A stretch of 64,000 nt of DNA from Clostridiisalibacter paucivorans DSM 22131 (GCF_000620125.1 NZ_JHVL01000005.1:1-64000), one strand, 5' to 3'. Positions 25,776 through 34,856 are shown, counted from the stretch's first letter. Program-made: numbers and translations. Notes: a model not told the origin generated them from the sequence alone.

Positions 25776-27638
25776 TTAAAGTTTTGATTTTATAAAATTA
25801 TAAATGCCTTGAACATCTAATCCATATTTTTCAAATAAGATATCTGTATCTCCATGCTCAATAAATACGTCTGGAATTCCTAAATTTGATACTTCACATT
25901 TACAATTATTTTTTATAATTAAATCATTTATACCACTTCCAAACCCTCCACTAATAACATTATCTTCTACGGTTATCAATATTCTATGCTCTTTAGCCAT
26001 TTGTAGTATCATCTCTTCATCTAAAGGTTTAATAAATCTCCCATTAACAAGGGTTAAATCTTGTCCCTCTTCTTTAAATCTATTTATTACTTCGTAAGCA
26101 ATCTCTACCATTTTTCCCACTGCTATAATGGCAATATTATCTCCTTTACTTAAAATCTCTCCTTTACCATATTCAATAGGAACTGCTTTTAGATCATTAT
26201 TTTCCCAACAATATCCTCTAGGATATCTTAGTGCTACAGGGCCTTCTACTTTTGATGAGTATCTTATCATATTTATAAATTCTACTTTATCTTTAGGTGC
26301 CATTATTGTAATATTTGGTATAGGTGTCAAATAAGAAAAATCAAACACACCATGATGTGTCTCTCCATCATTTCCCACTAGCCCAGCTCTATCAATAGCA
26401 AAGGTTACAGGTAAATTCTGTATACAAACATCATGTAATACTTGATCAAATCCTCTTTGTAAAAATGTAGAATAAACTGCATAATATGGCCTCAGTCCTG
26501 CATTAGCTAATCCAGCAGCCAATGTTACTCCATGCTGTTCTGCTATACCTACATCAAAAAATCTACTTGAATATTTAGATTTAAATTTATTTAAACCTGT
26601 GCCAGATGGCATAGCAGCAGTTATAGCAACTATTTTATCATCTTCTTCTGCCATTTCAGTCAATACATCACCGAAAACATTAGAATATTTATATCCTGTA
26701 GATTTATTTAGAGGTTTTCCAGTATCTATAGCAAATGGGGAAGCACTATGGTACTGATCAGGATCTTTTTCTGCAGGAAGATATCCTTTACCTTTTCTAG
26801 TAACCACATGTATTATTACAGGACCTTTTACAGATTTAGCTCTATTATAAGCTCCTATTAATTCAGATATGTTATGACCATCTACTGGTCCTAAATATTT
26901 AAACCCAATTTCCTCAAAAACTATACCTGGAACTAAAAAATATTTAAGACTATCTTTTGCCTTTTCTGCTGTCTTAAACACTTTTTTACCTATGGCGGGT
27001 ATGCTATTTAATAAACTCTCCACATCTTCTTTCATCTTAAAATATGTAGGGGCAGTTCTTATACGATCTAAATAATGTGAAAGGCCTCCAACATTTTTAG
27101 AAATTGACATTTCATTATCATTTAAAACTACTATCAACTTAGTTCTAGTATCTCCAGCTTGATTTAGGGCTTCAAAAGCCATACCAGCTGTCATAGCACC
27201 ATCTCCTATAACTGATATAACTTCATGCTTTTCTCCTTTTATATCTCTAGCTAATGCCATGCCTAGACCTGCTGAAATAGATGTGGAACTATGACCTGTC
27301 TCAAAAATATCATGGTCACTCTCACTTCTTTTAGGAAACCCACTTATACCTTTATACTGTCTTAGCGTATTGAATTTATCTTTTCTCCCCGTAATAATTT
27401 TATGAACATATGACTGATGACCCACATCCCATATTATTTTATCCTTTGGACTATTAAAAACTTTATGCAAAGCCAATGTCATCTCAACAACTCCAAGATT
27501 AGACGCTAAATGTCCTCCAGTTTTTGAAACATTTTCTATTAAAAATGTTCTAATTTCTTTTGTCAAAGCATTTATTTGTCTTATGCTAAGATTTTTGACA
27601 TCATTCAATGAATGAATTTTGTCTAATATTTTACTCAA
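25776..27638 (-). CDS. dxs: 1-deoxy-D-xylulose-5-phosphate synthase
   Basis: Dxs is the thiamin-diphosphate enzyme that joins pyruvate and glyceraldehyde 3-phosphate, the first step of the MEP isoprenoid pathway. The TPP/Mg motif GDGAMTAGMAFEALNQAG is near residue 145, the substrate loop ETGHSSTSISAGLGMALA near 113, and VGNDGETHHGVFDFSYL near 420. The length of 620 is normal. The start is TTG at 27638 with a weak ribosome site 16 bases after oapA, hinting at coupling. The OLE RNA and oapA lie directly upstream. Confidence 0.97.
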   Translation of the reverse strand: MSKILDKIHSLNDVKNLSIRQINALTKEIRTFLIENVSKTGGHLASNLGVVEMTLALHKVFNSPKDKIIWDVGHQSYVHKIITGRKDKFNTLRQYKGISGFPKRSESDHDIFETGHSSTSISAGLGMALARDIKGEKHEVISVIGDGAMTAGMAFEALNQAGDTRTKLIVVLNDNEMSISKNVGGLSHYLDRIRTAPTYFKMKEDVESLLNSIPAIGKKVFKTAEKAKDSLKYFLVPGIVFEEIGFKYLGPVDGHNISELIGAYNRAKSVKGPVIIHVVTRKGKGYLPAEKDPDQYHSASPFAIDTGKPLNKSTGYKYSNVFGDVLTEMAEEDDKIVAITAAMPSGTGLNKFKSKYSSRFFDVGIAEQHGVTLAAGLANAGLRPYYAVYSTFLQRGFDQVLHDVCIQNLPVTFAIDRAGLVGNDGETHHGVFDFSYLTPIPNITIMAPKDKVEFINMIRYSSKVEGPVALRYPRGYCWENNDLKAVPIEYGKGEILSKGDNIAIIAVGKMVEIAYEVINRFKEEGQDLTLVNGRFIKPLDEEMILQMAKEHRILITVEDNVISGGFGSGINDLIIKNNCKCEVSNLGIPDVFIEHGDTDILFEKYGLDVQGIYNFIKSKL

Positions 27639-27653
27639 AATACCACTCTCTTT

Positions 27654-28271
27654 CTATTTTTTTTTCCTTTTCATTTCAGGTATTACATTTATGCCTAATT
27701 TCATATCCAATAACATTACAACTTTCGCTGTATAAAAAACTATTTCTCTAGAATTTTTTAATGCTATCTCTTTTCCAAAGGCCTTTCCCCCCACAGTTAA
27801 AGCAGCTATAAAACTACTAAATACAATACTCAATACAGTTCCTTGAGAAAAACCATAAATATTTACTAATTTTAATACTATTATTGTACCTGCTGCCCCA
27901 CTAATTATACCACATATATCTCCTATGACATCATTACAAAAATTTGATACTGGACTCGCATTTCTCACAAGTCTAGAACCATATTTCCCTTCAGGTATAC
28001 TATTTGCTGCCATAGCATGGAAAGGTTTTTCATTAGCAGCAGCTACGGCTATACCTATAGCATCGAATGTAACCCCTATAAATACTATTACTAAAAGAGT
28101 TATAAATGCTACTGTAATCTCGACATTTCTCATTATACTTTCAGATATAATGCTGAATACTATAGCCATTATAAAAGTACCCATAGAAATTGCTATTACC
28201 CATTTTATATTATATTTATTCAAAAAATTTTTTTCTTTAGGTTTGAGCTTCTTTTTTTTATCTTGGACCAA
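27654..28271 (-). CDS. oapA: OapA, OLE RNA-associated membrane protein
   Basis: The gene encodes a small multi-span membrane protein with about four helices (near residues 25-45, 55-75, 120-145, 150-170) and basic ends (KKKKLKPKEK, MKRKKK). The segment FDAIGIAVAAANEKPFHAMA and its continuation weakly resembles the DUF21 domain of CNNM-type magnesium transporters, as noted for OapA proteins. The identification rests on position between the OLE RNA and dxs, size, topology and positive charge; in Bacillus halodurans OapA binds OLE RNA and holds it at the membrane. The ATG at 28286 has GGAGG inside its own codons 1-3, so TTG at 28271, seven bases downstream of GGAGG, is the likely start. Confidence 0.85.
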   Translation of the reverse strand: MVQDKKKKLKPKEKNFLNKYNIKWVIAISMGTFIMAIVFSIISESIMRNVEITVAFITLLVIVFIGVTFDAIGIAVAAANEKPFHAMAANSIPEGKYGSRLVRNASPVSNFCNDVIGDICGIISGAAGTIIVLKLVNIYGFSQGTVLSIVFSSFIAALTVGGKAFGKEIALKNSREIVFYTAKVVMLLDMKLGINVIPEMKRKKK

Positions 28272-28300
28272 AATATCTTCCTCCATATCTTAAATTTCCT

Positions 28301-28336
28301 ATATTAAAAACAAAGCTGATAGCATATGCTATCAGC
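28301..28336 (-). terminator. 3' hairpin of the OLE RNA, terminator-like
   Basis: A perfect 22-base palindrome (GCTGATAGCAT and complement, 28315-28336) is followed on the minus strand by TTTGTTTTTAATAT. It forms the 3' end of the structured RNA and lies only about 30 bases before oapA, so some read-through or processing is needed if oapA is expressed from the same transcript. Confidence 0.8.
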
Positions 28337-28905
28337 AGCTATGGAATGGTAATATTTCAGGTAAATCTTGCGGCTTAGGTCCAGTAGGATTTCCCAGAAG
28401 ACAACTGTCTGTCGCCATAACAGCGGTTTCCCTTTAATATCTTCTCTATAATGTCACCAATAATAGGACTGGATTACCACTAAGCACGCACTGTAATCCC
28501 TAAAATACCTTATATGAACAGTCTAGGAGTTTTCCTCAACAGTCATGCCAATCCTTAGCCTCTTTTGCAAAATAGGTTTCAACAGCAAAACCCTTTATTT
28601 TATGGGCCCATAAAATTCAGAGTCACAACTATTATCCACCTATTTCACTCAAGGCAGGCTACTCTGCAAGCAGTTTACACCGCAATACAGGTTATCATGA
28701 CTTAATATAAGTCATGTCTCCACGGAGGTAGGGTCATCGCCCACATGCCATTGTAGATCGCCCCATCCTCCTTACTCCCAGAAACGACCCTCAACTGGGC
28801 GTCAAAAGCCGAAACCAGGAACTTCATCGATGTGCCCTTCGACGGATTTTTAGCCCCGCCTTCGAGATTGGCTGTACTGACTAGAATACTGCACCATTCC
28901 GAGTG
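28305..28905 (-). ncRNA. ole: OLE RNA (ornate, large, extremophilic RNA)
   Basis: About 600 bases without a long reading frame separate ispA from oapA and are visibly richer in G and C than the rest of the window. Clear helices include an 8-bp long-range closing stem (GGAATGGT, minus strand 28900-28893, with ACCATTCC at 28350-28343), the hairpin CATGACTTA/TAAGTCATG (28696-28716), the palindrome ATTTTATGGGCCCATAAAAT (28597-28616) and the 3' hairpin. A SigA promoter lies just upstream. The length, strand and exact genomic context (folD-xseA-xseB-ispA-RNA-oapA-dxs-tlyA-argR-recN) are those of OLE RNA, which forms a membrane RNP tied to Mg2+, cold and alcohol tolerance in Bacillus halodurans. Confidence 0.92.
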
Positions 28906-28911
28906 AACTAC

Positions 28912-28940
28912 ATTATACCATATGGTATTGTCTATTTCAA
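28912..28940 (-). promoter_or_regulatory. SigA promoter of the OLE RNA
   Basis: TTGAAA (28935-28940) and TATAAT (28912-28917) are separated by exactly 17 bases on the minus strand, predicting a start near 28904-28908. It lies 58 bases after the ispA stop, inside the operon, so the RNA can be made independently of upstream read-through. Confidence 0.8.
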
Positions 28941-28997
28941 TCTCATAAATTATCCATTAGTATAGGAAAATAGACAAATATGAAAAGTTTATCAAAC

Positions 28998-29891
28998 TTA
29001 ATCCTCTCTTACCAAAAGATATTCTGCCAAATTTATGAAAAATTCCTTATTCCTATTTTCAAATTTATTCATTATATTTATAGCTTCATTACTAAGTTCT
29101 TTAGTCTTTCCAATAGAGCCTTCGATACCATAAAAACTCAAATATGTAGCCTTTTCTTTCCCTTCATCACTTCCTATATCCTTACCAAGCTTAGATTTAT
29201 CTCCTATTTTATCTAAAATATCATCCCTTATCTGAAAACATAATCCTATTGCTTTCCCATAAGCTCTCAATTGTTCCAATTCTGTTTCTGTAGCTCCTCC
29301 AATTAATGCACCAGAAATTATTGATGCTTCAATCAATGCAGAAGTTTTATGCATATGGATATAGTTTAATGTATTTTCATCAATAGATTTTTTTTCATGA
29401 AGTATATCTACTACTTGCCCTCCAATCATTCCATAAACTCCTGCTGCTTTAGCTATTTCACAAAATGCTTTTATATACTTATCAGATTCATTTATATTAT
29501 TTAATGTATGATTTATCATTGTTTCATAGGCATAATTCAAAAGCCCATCTCCAGCTAATATGGCTATACCTTCTCCAAAGACTTTATGATTGGTTAACTT
29601 ACCTCTTCTATAATTGTCATCATCCATTGCAGGCAAATCATCATGTATCAAAGAATAAGTATGTATCATCTCCAATGCAGCAGCAAAAGATTTTGCTGCT
29701 TTAATATCTCCACCAACTAATTCACATGTCTTTAAAGTAAGAATCGGTCTTAACCTTTTCCCACCTGCAAATATACTATATTCCATAGCCTCAAATACTT
29801 TGTCTTGAAGAGAACTGCCTTTAGGCAATATCCTATGTAATTCTTCTTCTACAATTTCTTTGTAATTATATAATTCTTCTTTAAAATTCAT
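28998..29891 (-). CDS. ispA: farnesyl/geranylgeranyl diphosphate synthase
   Basis: A trans-prenyltransferase that condenses IPP with allylic diphosphates. The first Asp-rich motif is DDLPAMDDDNYRRG near residue 86 and the second is CFQIRDDILD near 230; GGKRLRPIL near 50 is also conserved. The 298-residue length fits IspA. The ATG at 29891 follows GGAGG at a normal distance; the earlier ATG at 29903 contains that site. It directly precedes the OLE promoter. Confidence 0.95.
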   Translation of the reverse strand: MNFKEELYNYKEIVEEELHRILPKGSSLQDKVFEAMEYSIFAGGKRLRPILTLKTCELVGGDIKAAKSFAAALEMIHTYSLIHDDLPAMDDDNYRRGKLTNHKVFGEGIAILAGDGLLNYAYETMINHTLNNINESDKYIKAFCEIAKAAGVYGMIGGQVVDILHEKKSIDENTLNYIHMHKTSALIEASIISGALIGGATETELEQLRAYGKAIGLCFQIRDDILDKIGDKSKLGKDIGSDEGKEKATYLSFYGIEGSIGKTKELSNEAINIMNKFENRNKEFFINLAEYLLVRED

Positions 29892-29926
29892 TTTATCCTC
29901 CATATATTTTATTAATATAATTTGAA

Positions 29927-30166
29927 TTAAAATTCAAAATTTTCTTCAATAACATCTCCATCTATATCTTCAACTATCTTTTTTATTTTACCTTCATATC
30001 TATTAAGCAAATTGTTGCAATATTTATACAATTCTATGCCTTTTTCAAATTTATCTATAGACTCATTCAAGGGGATTTCTCCCCTTTCTAAGTTCAATAT
30101 GATTTTTTCAATCTCTTCAACAGCCTCTTCGAAAGATAAATTCTCCATATTTAAATGTTCTTTCAT
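29927..30166 (-). CDS. xseB: exodeoxyribonuclease VII small subunit
   Basis: XseB binds along the coiled coils of XseA. The short acidic helical protein has the signature LSFEEAVEEIEKIILNLERG followed by IPLNESIDKFEKGIEL. The ribosome site AAGGGTGAG lies in the last codons of xseA, so ATG at 30166 is favoured over ATG at 30184. Confidence 0.92.
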   Translation of the reverse strand: MKEHLNMENLSFEEAVEEIEKIILNLERGEIPLNESIDKFEKGIELYKYCNNLLNRYEGKIKKIVEDIDGDVIEENFEF

Positions 30167-30170
30167 ATTC

Positions 30171-31379
30171 TCACCCTTTTCCATTTATATCTATAATCTT
30201 TACTTTAACATGTCCATCTTTAAATGCCAAATTCAATATTTGATCCTTTGTCAATCCTTGAATACTATGTATATGATGTCCATTTTCATCTAAAGATTGT
30301 ATATACCCTCTAGATAATATCCCTTTAGGGTCAAGATTTTTCAGTCTTGCATCAATATTATTTATCATAGAATTTTTTTCTTTAATCAAAGTATTTAGGT
30401 TATAATCTAAATCTTTATACAAACTATCTAATATTTGTCTGTTTTGATTGATTAAATCTTTATACTCTGTAAAAATTCTACTTACTCTTATATATTCTAA
30501 TACATTTTTCTTATTTTTAATATAATCCCGTTGAGTATTTATCAATCCAAACAATAGATTATCTAATTTTTCCTTTATCTGATCTATAACTGGTACAGAA
30601 ATCTCTCCAGCAGCAGAAGGTGTAGGAGCCCTTAAATCCGCCACAAAATCAGAAATAGTAAAATCAGTTTCATGACCAACTGCTGACACAACAGGTATAC
30701 TCATGTTATATATAGTTCGAGCAACATCTTCCTCATTAAAAGCCCAAAGTTCTTCTAACGACCCTCCTCCTCTACCAACAATAACTAAATCTATATCTTC
30801 TCTTTCATCAAAGTACTTTAACCCCTTACATATTTCTTCGTGGGCCTTTTTCCCCTGTACTAGCACTGGATAAATTATGATATTCATAGTAGGAAATCTT
30901 CTAGTTACTACATTTATAATATCTCTTATAGCAGCACCTGTTGCAGAAGTTACTACCCCTATCTGACTTGGTAATAAAGGTAGTTCTTTTTTAGATTCTT
31001 GTTCAAACAAACCTTCTCGTTCAAGGGTCTTCTTCAATTTTTCATAAGCCTTATATAATTCACCTATTCCCTTTTTTCTTACATCTTTTACATAGAGCTG
31101 ATAATTTCCATCCCTTTTATATACTGATATATATCCTGATGCAACTATATGCATGCCATTTTCTAAATTAATATCCAAATCTTTATTGTCACCATTAAAC
31201 ATTACACAATTGAGTTTACTTTCATCATCTTTTAGAGTAAAATACATATGTCCACTATAGTGATGCTTAAAATTAGATATCTCTCCTTCTACTGAAATGT
31301 TATAAAGTATTGGATCTGTAGCAAACATTCTTCGTATATATTCATTTACCTCTTTTATCTTTAATGGCTTTATTTCCAT
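30171..31379 (-). CDS. xseA: exodeoxyribonuclease VII large subunit
   Basis: XseA carries the nuclease activity that degrades single-stranded DNA to oligonucleotides. It has an N-terminal OB fold (residues 1-100, VNEYIRRMFATDPILYNISV), a catalytic domain with IGVVTSATGAAIRDIINVVT and VIVGRGGGSLEELWAFNEED, and a long C-terminal coiled coil. The length of 402 is normal. The start overlaps the folD stop. Confidence 0.95.
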   Translation of the reverse strand: MEIKPLKIKEVNEYIRRMFATDPILYNISVEGEISNFKHHYSGHMYFTLKDDESKLNCVMFNGDNKDLDINLENGMHIVASGYISVYKRDGNYQLYVKDVRKKGIGELYKAYEKLKKTLEREGLFEQESKKELPLLPSQIGVVTSATGAAIRDIINVVTRRFPTMNIIIYPVLVQGKKAHEEICKGLKYFDEREDIDLVIVGRGGGSLEELWAFNEEDVARTIYNMSIPVVSAVGHETDFTISDFVADLRAPTPSAAGEISVPVIDQIKEKLDNLLFGLINTQRDYIKNKKNVLEYIRVSRIFTEYKDLINQNRQILDSLYKDLDYNLNTLIKEKNSMINNIDARLKNLDPKGILSRGYIQSLDENGHHIHSIQGLTKDQILNLAFKDGHVKVKIIDINGKG

Positions 31380-32221
31380 TTTTTCTTATATGCCTCCAAT
31401 GTATTTTCTAGTAGCATAGCTATAGTCATAGGTCCAACCCCACCAGGCACAGGAGTTATCCATGAAGCATTGTTCTTTACATTTTCAAAGTCAACATCTC
31501 CATATAATTTACCATCTACTTTACTAGTCCCAGCATCAACTACAATTGCACCTAATTTAACCATATCTTTTTTAATCAAATGGGGTCTTCCCACTGCCGA
31601 TATTAAAATATCTGCTTTTTTAGTATACTCCGAAATATTTCTAGTCTTAGAATGACATATAGTAACAGTAGCATTTTCATTTAATAGCAATAACCCTGCC
31701 GGTTTACCCACTATATTACTTCTTCCTATTACCACTACATCCTTTCCTTCTATTTCTATATCATAATACTTTATAAGCCTAAGAATACCTTTAGGTGTAC
31801 AAGGTATAAATCCTTTGTCTCCCAGAAAAAGATTCCCTGCATTTATAGCATGAAAGCCATCAACATCTTTTTCAGGGGATATCTTAGAGTTTACAAATTT
31901 CTCATTCATTCCATTAGGTAAAGGTAATTGCAGCAAAATTCCATGTATATTATCATTTTTATTTAAATCCTCAATAACATCTATTACATCATCTTGGGAA
32001 GTTCTTTCATCCAGCTGAATCAATTTTGAATAAAAATTAGCTTTTTTACACGCCTTTTCTTTCATATTAACATATAATTGAGATGCTGGATCATTTCCAA
32101 CTAAAACAACAGCAAGCCCAGGTCTTACTCCATAATCATCTGTTAATCGTTTTGCTTCTTTCGCAATTTTTTCTTTTGTTTCATTAGAAACTTTTTTGCC
32201 ATCTAGTAACCTATAATCCAT
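31370..32221 (-). CDS. folD: methylenetetrahydrofolate dehydrogenase/cyclohydrolase
   Basis: FolD interconverts 5,10-methylene- and 10-formyl-tetrahydrofolate using NADP. The active-site Lys lies in SQLYVNMKEKACKK near residue 52, QLPLPNGMNE and DVDGFHAINAGNLFLG follow, the Rossmann motif is VVIGRSNIVGKPAGLLL, and PGGVGPMTIAMLLENT is near the C-terminus. ATG at 32221 is behind AGGAGG and overlaps the upstream gene by 11 bases; the longer frame from 32266 is spurious. Confidence 0.96.
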   Translation of the reverse strand: MDYRLLDGKKVSNETKEKIAKEAKRLTDDYGVRPGLAVVLVGNDPASQLYVNMKEKACKKANFYSKLIQLDERTSQDDVIDVIEDLNKNDNIHGILLQLPLPNGMNEKFVNSKISPEKDVDGFHAINAGNLFLGDKGFIPCTPKGILRLIKYYDIEIEGKDVVVIGRSNIVGKPAGLLLLNENATVTICHSKTRNISEYTKKADILISAVGRPHLIKKDMVKLGAIVVDAGTSKVDGKLYGDVDFENVKNNASWITPVPGGVGPMTIAMLLENTLEAYKKKWK

Positions 32222-33191
32222 TTTCTCCCTCCTTTGAAATATAACTTCTTCTACATAGCCATGCAATACCTATTGCATTATCTGTGCAATATTCATTCTT
32301 TGGAAATAGTATTTTTACATCTGCATAATTACTTAATTTTTCTTTCAATAATTGACGAATATAATTATTTGATGCCACGCCACCAATTATTAATATTTCT
32401 TTATATTTTTCCTCTAATATTTTATATTCTAATATATTAGCTAAAGATTTTCCTACACAATAAAAAAGACTCCTAACGATATCTTCCTTTGAAAAATCTC
32501 CTTTATCTATTGTTTTTATAAAATATGTTTCAGGTCCTGAAAAATTAATCCAACTATTTTTTGTGCTTATAGGAACCTTTTTTAAAACCTTACCCTTATC
32601 TTTAAATAAATATTCTAATTCTCTTCCTGCTGGAAATCCAAATCCCAATTTAACACCTATTCTATCAATTAATTGTCCAGCGCTTATATCACTAGTTCCT
32701 CCACATATATTTATTTTATACCCTTTATTAGAATTTTTTACTTCTAAAAGTTCTGTGGTCCCTCCAGATATATGTAATGCTAAAAAATCATTTTGAATAG
32801 ATAAATTATTATCCACATTAATTGCCGCTATATGACCATCTTGATGGCTAAAACTAAATAATGGAACATTCAATGTATCTGATATAACCTTTCCATATCC
32901 TTCTCCAACTCTAAAAACTGGCATATATGAGCCTTCAACATTTCTAGGTTTAGAGCTAATTCCTACCCCCATAATATAGCTAAAATTTATTTTTTTAAAT
33001 ATATTCTCAATCATATAGGGGACATTTAGCATATGTTGAAATATAGCCTCTTGCTGTCTTAATCCCTTTTTTCCTTTTTTAACATTTAAGATTTCTCTAT
33101 TATCTAATAATACTTCATCATTATCATTTATTAGTGCAATAGACGTAGTATAAGCACTAGTATCTATACCTAAAAAAAATCTATTCTTCAT
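32211..33191 (-). CDS. Kae1/TsaD-like (M22) paralogue
   Basis: This ASKHA-fold protein resembles TsaD/Gcp, the tRNA t6A synthase. GIDTSAYTTSIALI gives the N-terminal phosphate loop; SFSHQDGHIAAI keeps two His ligands spaced HxxxH; GGTTELL and GGVASNNYIRQLL fit the ATP-binding motifs. At 326 residues and with diverged motifs it is a paralogue rather than the housekeeping TsaD. Its role is not known. It is placed between nusB and folD and overlaps nusB by 11 bases. Confidence 0.82.
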   Translation of the reverse strand: MKNRFFLGIDTSAYTTSIALINDNDEVLLDNREILNVKKGKKGLRQQEAIFQHMLNVPYMIENIFKKINFSYIMGVGISSKPRNVEGSYMPVFRVGEGYGKVISDTLNVPLFSFSHQDGHIAAINVDNNLSIQNDFLALHISGGTTELLEVKNSNKGYKINICGGTSDISAGQLIDRIGVKLGFGFPAGRELEYLFKDKGKVLKKVPISTKNSWINFSGPETYFIKTIDKGDFSKEDIVRSLFYCVGKSLANILEYKILEEKYKEILIIGGVASNNYIRQLLKEKLSNYADVKILFPKNEYCTDNAIGIAWLCRRSYISKEGENGL

Positions 33192-33594
33192 TATTTGGAC
33201 ACTCTCTCACTATTGTACCTAATATACCATTAATAAATTTAGTAGATTCATCTCCACTATATTTTTTGCTCATTTCTAATGCCTCATTTATAGAGACCTT
33301 TATTGGTATATCTTCTCTATAAAAAAGCTCATATAATGCTATTCTAAGTATGGACAAATCAACTTTAGCCAACCTGTTTATCTTCCACCCAGAGGAATGC
33401 GCCTCTATCTTGCAATCTATTTCTTCTTTATTTTCACGAACTATATTAACTACATCGATTATATATGCTCTTTCTCCTTGATCAAATCCATTATTATCTA
33501 TAAAAACATCTACAGCTTCATTTGAAAAATCATTAGTTAATTCTAACTGAAAAATAAGTTTCATTGCTGACTCTCTAGCAAGTTTTCTACCCAT
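33181..33594 (-). CDS. nusB: transcription antitermination factor NusB
   Basis: NusB pairs with NusE (S10) on boxA RNA in rRNA antitermination. The all-helical 137-residue protein shows RKLARESAMKLIFQLELTND, the central LSILRIALYELFYREDIPIK and the C-terminal SGDESTKFINGILGTI. The ATG follows GGAGG. It begins the long folD-xse-ispA-OLE-dxs run. Confidence 0.95.
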   Translation of the reverse strand: MGRKLARESAMKLIFQLELTNDFSNEAVDVFIDNNGFDQGERAYIIDVVNIVRENKEEIDCKIEAHSSGWKINRLAKVDLSILRIALYELFYREDIPIKVSINEALEMSKKYSGDESTKFINGILGTIVRECPNNEE

Positions 33595-33700
33595 AGGATT
33601 GATTTCCTCCTCAAATCTAAATTAAGTTTTCCTTTATCCATAACTTTTCTTATTATTACTTATATTATACTATATATTTAACTTAAGATTAAGCTAAATT

Positions 33701-33724
33701 AACCCTCTGATATATCAGAGGGTT
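33701..33724 (-). terminator. palindromic hairpin after the Asp23 gene
   Basis: AACCCTCTGATA and its complement form a perfect 24-base palindrome just past the stop. The following minus-strand sequence AATTTAGC is a poor T-run, so termination may be partial. Confidence 0.55.
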
Positions 33725-33733
33725 AATAAAACA

Positions 33734-34138
33734 CTATTTTAATTTATGTATATCTTCTCCTTCTTCATCTTTCTGTTCCTTCTGAATATTTACACCTTGA
33801 ATATGGATATTTACCTCAATTGTATTTAAACCTGTCATGTTCTCCACTGCATTTTTTACATTCTCTTGTATTTTCCAAGCAACTTCAGGTATCTTAACTC
33901 CATATTCTACAATAATATATAGATCTATTGAAGCTTCCTTGTCTCCAACTTCTACCTTAACACCCTTAGATAAATTTTTTCTACCTATAATCTCCGATAT
34001 ACCACCAGTCAATCCACCACTCATTCCAACTACGCCATCTATTTCAGTAGCAGCTAATCCCGCAATAACTCCTACAACATCATCAGCTATCTTTATTTGA
34101 CCATATTCTTTATTATCATTATTAACCTCACTTGTCAA
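33734..34138 (-). CDS. Asp23/Gls24 family protein
   Basis: The 134-residue DUF322 protein shows the family pattern: GQIKIADDVVGVIAGLAATE, IDGVVGMSGG, then VEVGDKEASIDLYIIVEYGV and a helix with VKNAVENMTGL. Relatives are abundant envelope-associated or stress proteins. The start is TTG at 34138. It lies between spoIIIAH and nusB, a conserved place in Clostridia. Confidence 0.9.
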   Translation of the reverse strand: MTSEVNNDNKEYGQIKIADDVVGVIAGLAATEIDGVVGMSGGLTGGISEIIGRKNLSKGVKVEVGDKEASIDLYIIVEYGVKIPEVAWKIQENVKNAVENMTGLNTIEVNIHIQGVNIQKEQKDEEGEDIHKLK

Positions 34139-34211
34139 AACTTACACCCCCAATTGTCTTTCATTTTCACATGATAATTATACCAGAATATATACCCTTT
34201 TACAAATCAAA

Positions 34212-34856
34212 CTATTTTTTTTCGATTATTTTGATCTGTGACGCAGAAAGCTCCGTCTCTTCCATAGCTATATCAAGTATCTTCATGGCATCTTGTTCCG
34301 ATAATTTATCACATGCCACAACTATAGTTACACCATCATCTTTTAAAAAAGCAACTGCTTCATTAAACCCTTTAGACTTTATCTGTCCCTCAATATATAA
34401 TTCCTTTTGTGATAATTCTTGTAAATTTATAATTTTCCCTTGAGTTTCACTTCTCATATCTTCAGCAGTTAACTTATTATCTACTATTTCCTTTAGTTCA
34501 TCTATCATTTTTTCTCTTTGTTTATCTCTATCCATTCTATACTTCACAAAGTAGTCATCCTTTATACCTATCTGAGCCGAAGCTGATATATCCTCATTTG
34601 AATCTTCTGTAGTTTCTATATTATCTTTACTATCTACTATTTCAATATCTTCATCTACTATTTCAAGATTTGGTAACGAAGTTTCTACGCTTTCTTTATC
34701 TTCAAAATTATATGCTCCCATCATTTCTTCTTCATATATTTCATATCCATCTGAAGTTTCTTTTAAAGATTCATCAGTCAATCTATGATTTATATATCCA
34801 ATAAAAATTAGTAATAAACATAATACACCTATAAATAATTTTCTCTTTTTATACAT
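34212..34856 (-). CDS. spoIIIAH: stage III sporulation protein AH
   Basis: SpoIIIAH in the mother cell binds forespore SpoIIQ across the intermembrane space as part of the feeding-tube channel. It has one N-terminal helix (KLFIGVLCLLLIFIGYI), a variable acidic linker and a C-terminal YscJ/FliF-like domain with FNEAVAFLKDDGVTIVVACD. The ATG at 34856 follows GGAGGGG; an earlier in-frame ATG at 34874 contains that site. Confidence 0.93.
   Translation of the reverse strand: MYKKRKLFIGVLCLLLIFIGYINHRLTDESLKETSDGYEIYEEEMMGAYNFEDKESVETSLPNLEIVDEDIEIVDSKDNIETTEDSNEDISASAQIGIKDDYFVKYRMDRDKQREKMIDELKEIVDNKLTAEDMRSETQGKIINLQELSQKELYIEGQIKSKGFNEAVAFLKDDGVTIVVACDKLSEQDAMKILDIAMEETELSASQIKIIEKK

Noticed and set aside
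28305-28905. RNase P RNA, tmRNA or a riboswitch instead of OLE
   Set aside because: No tmRNA CCA end or tag frame and no recognisable RNase P core were found, and the length and gene context match OLE RNA much better.
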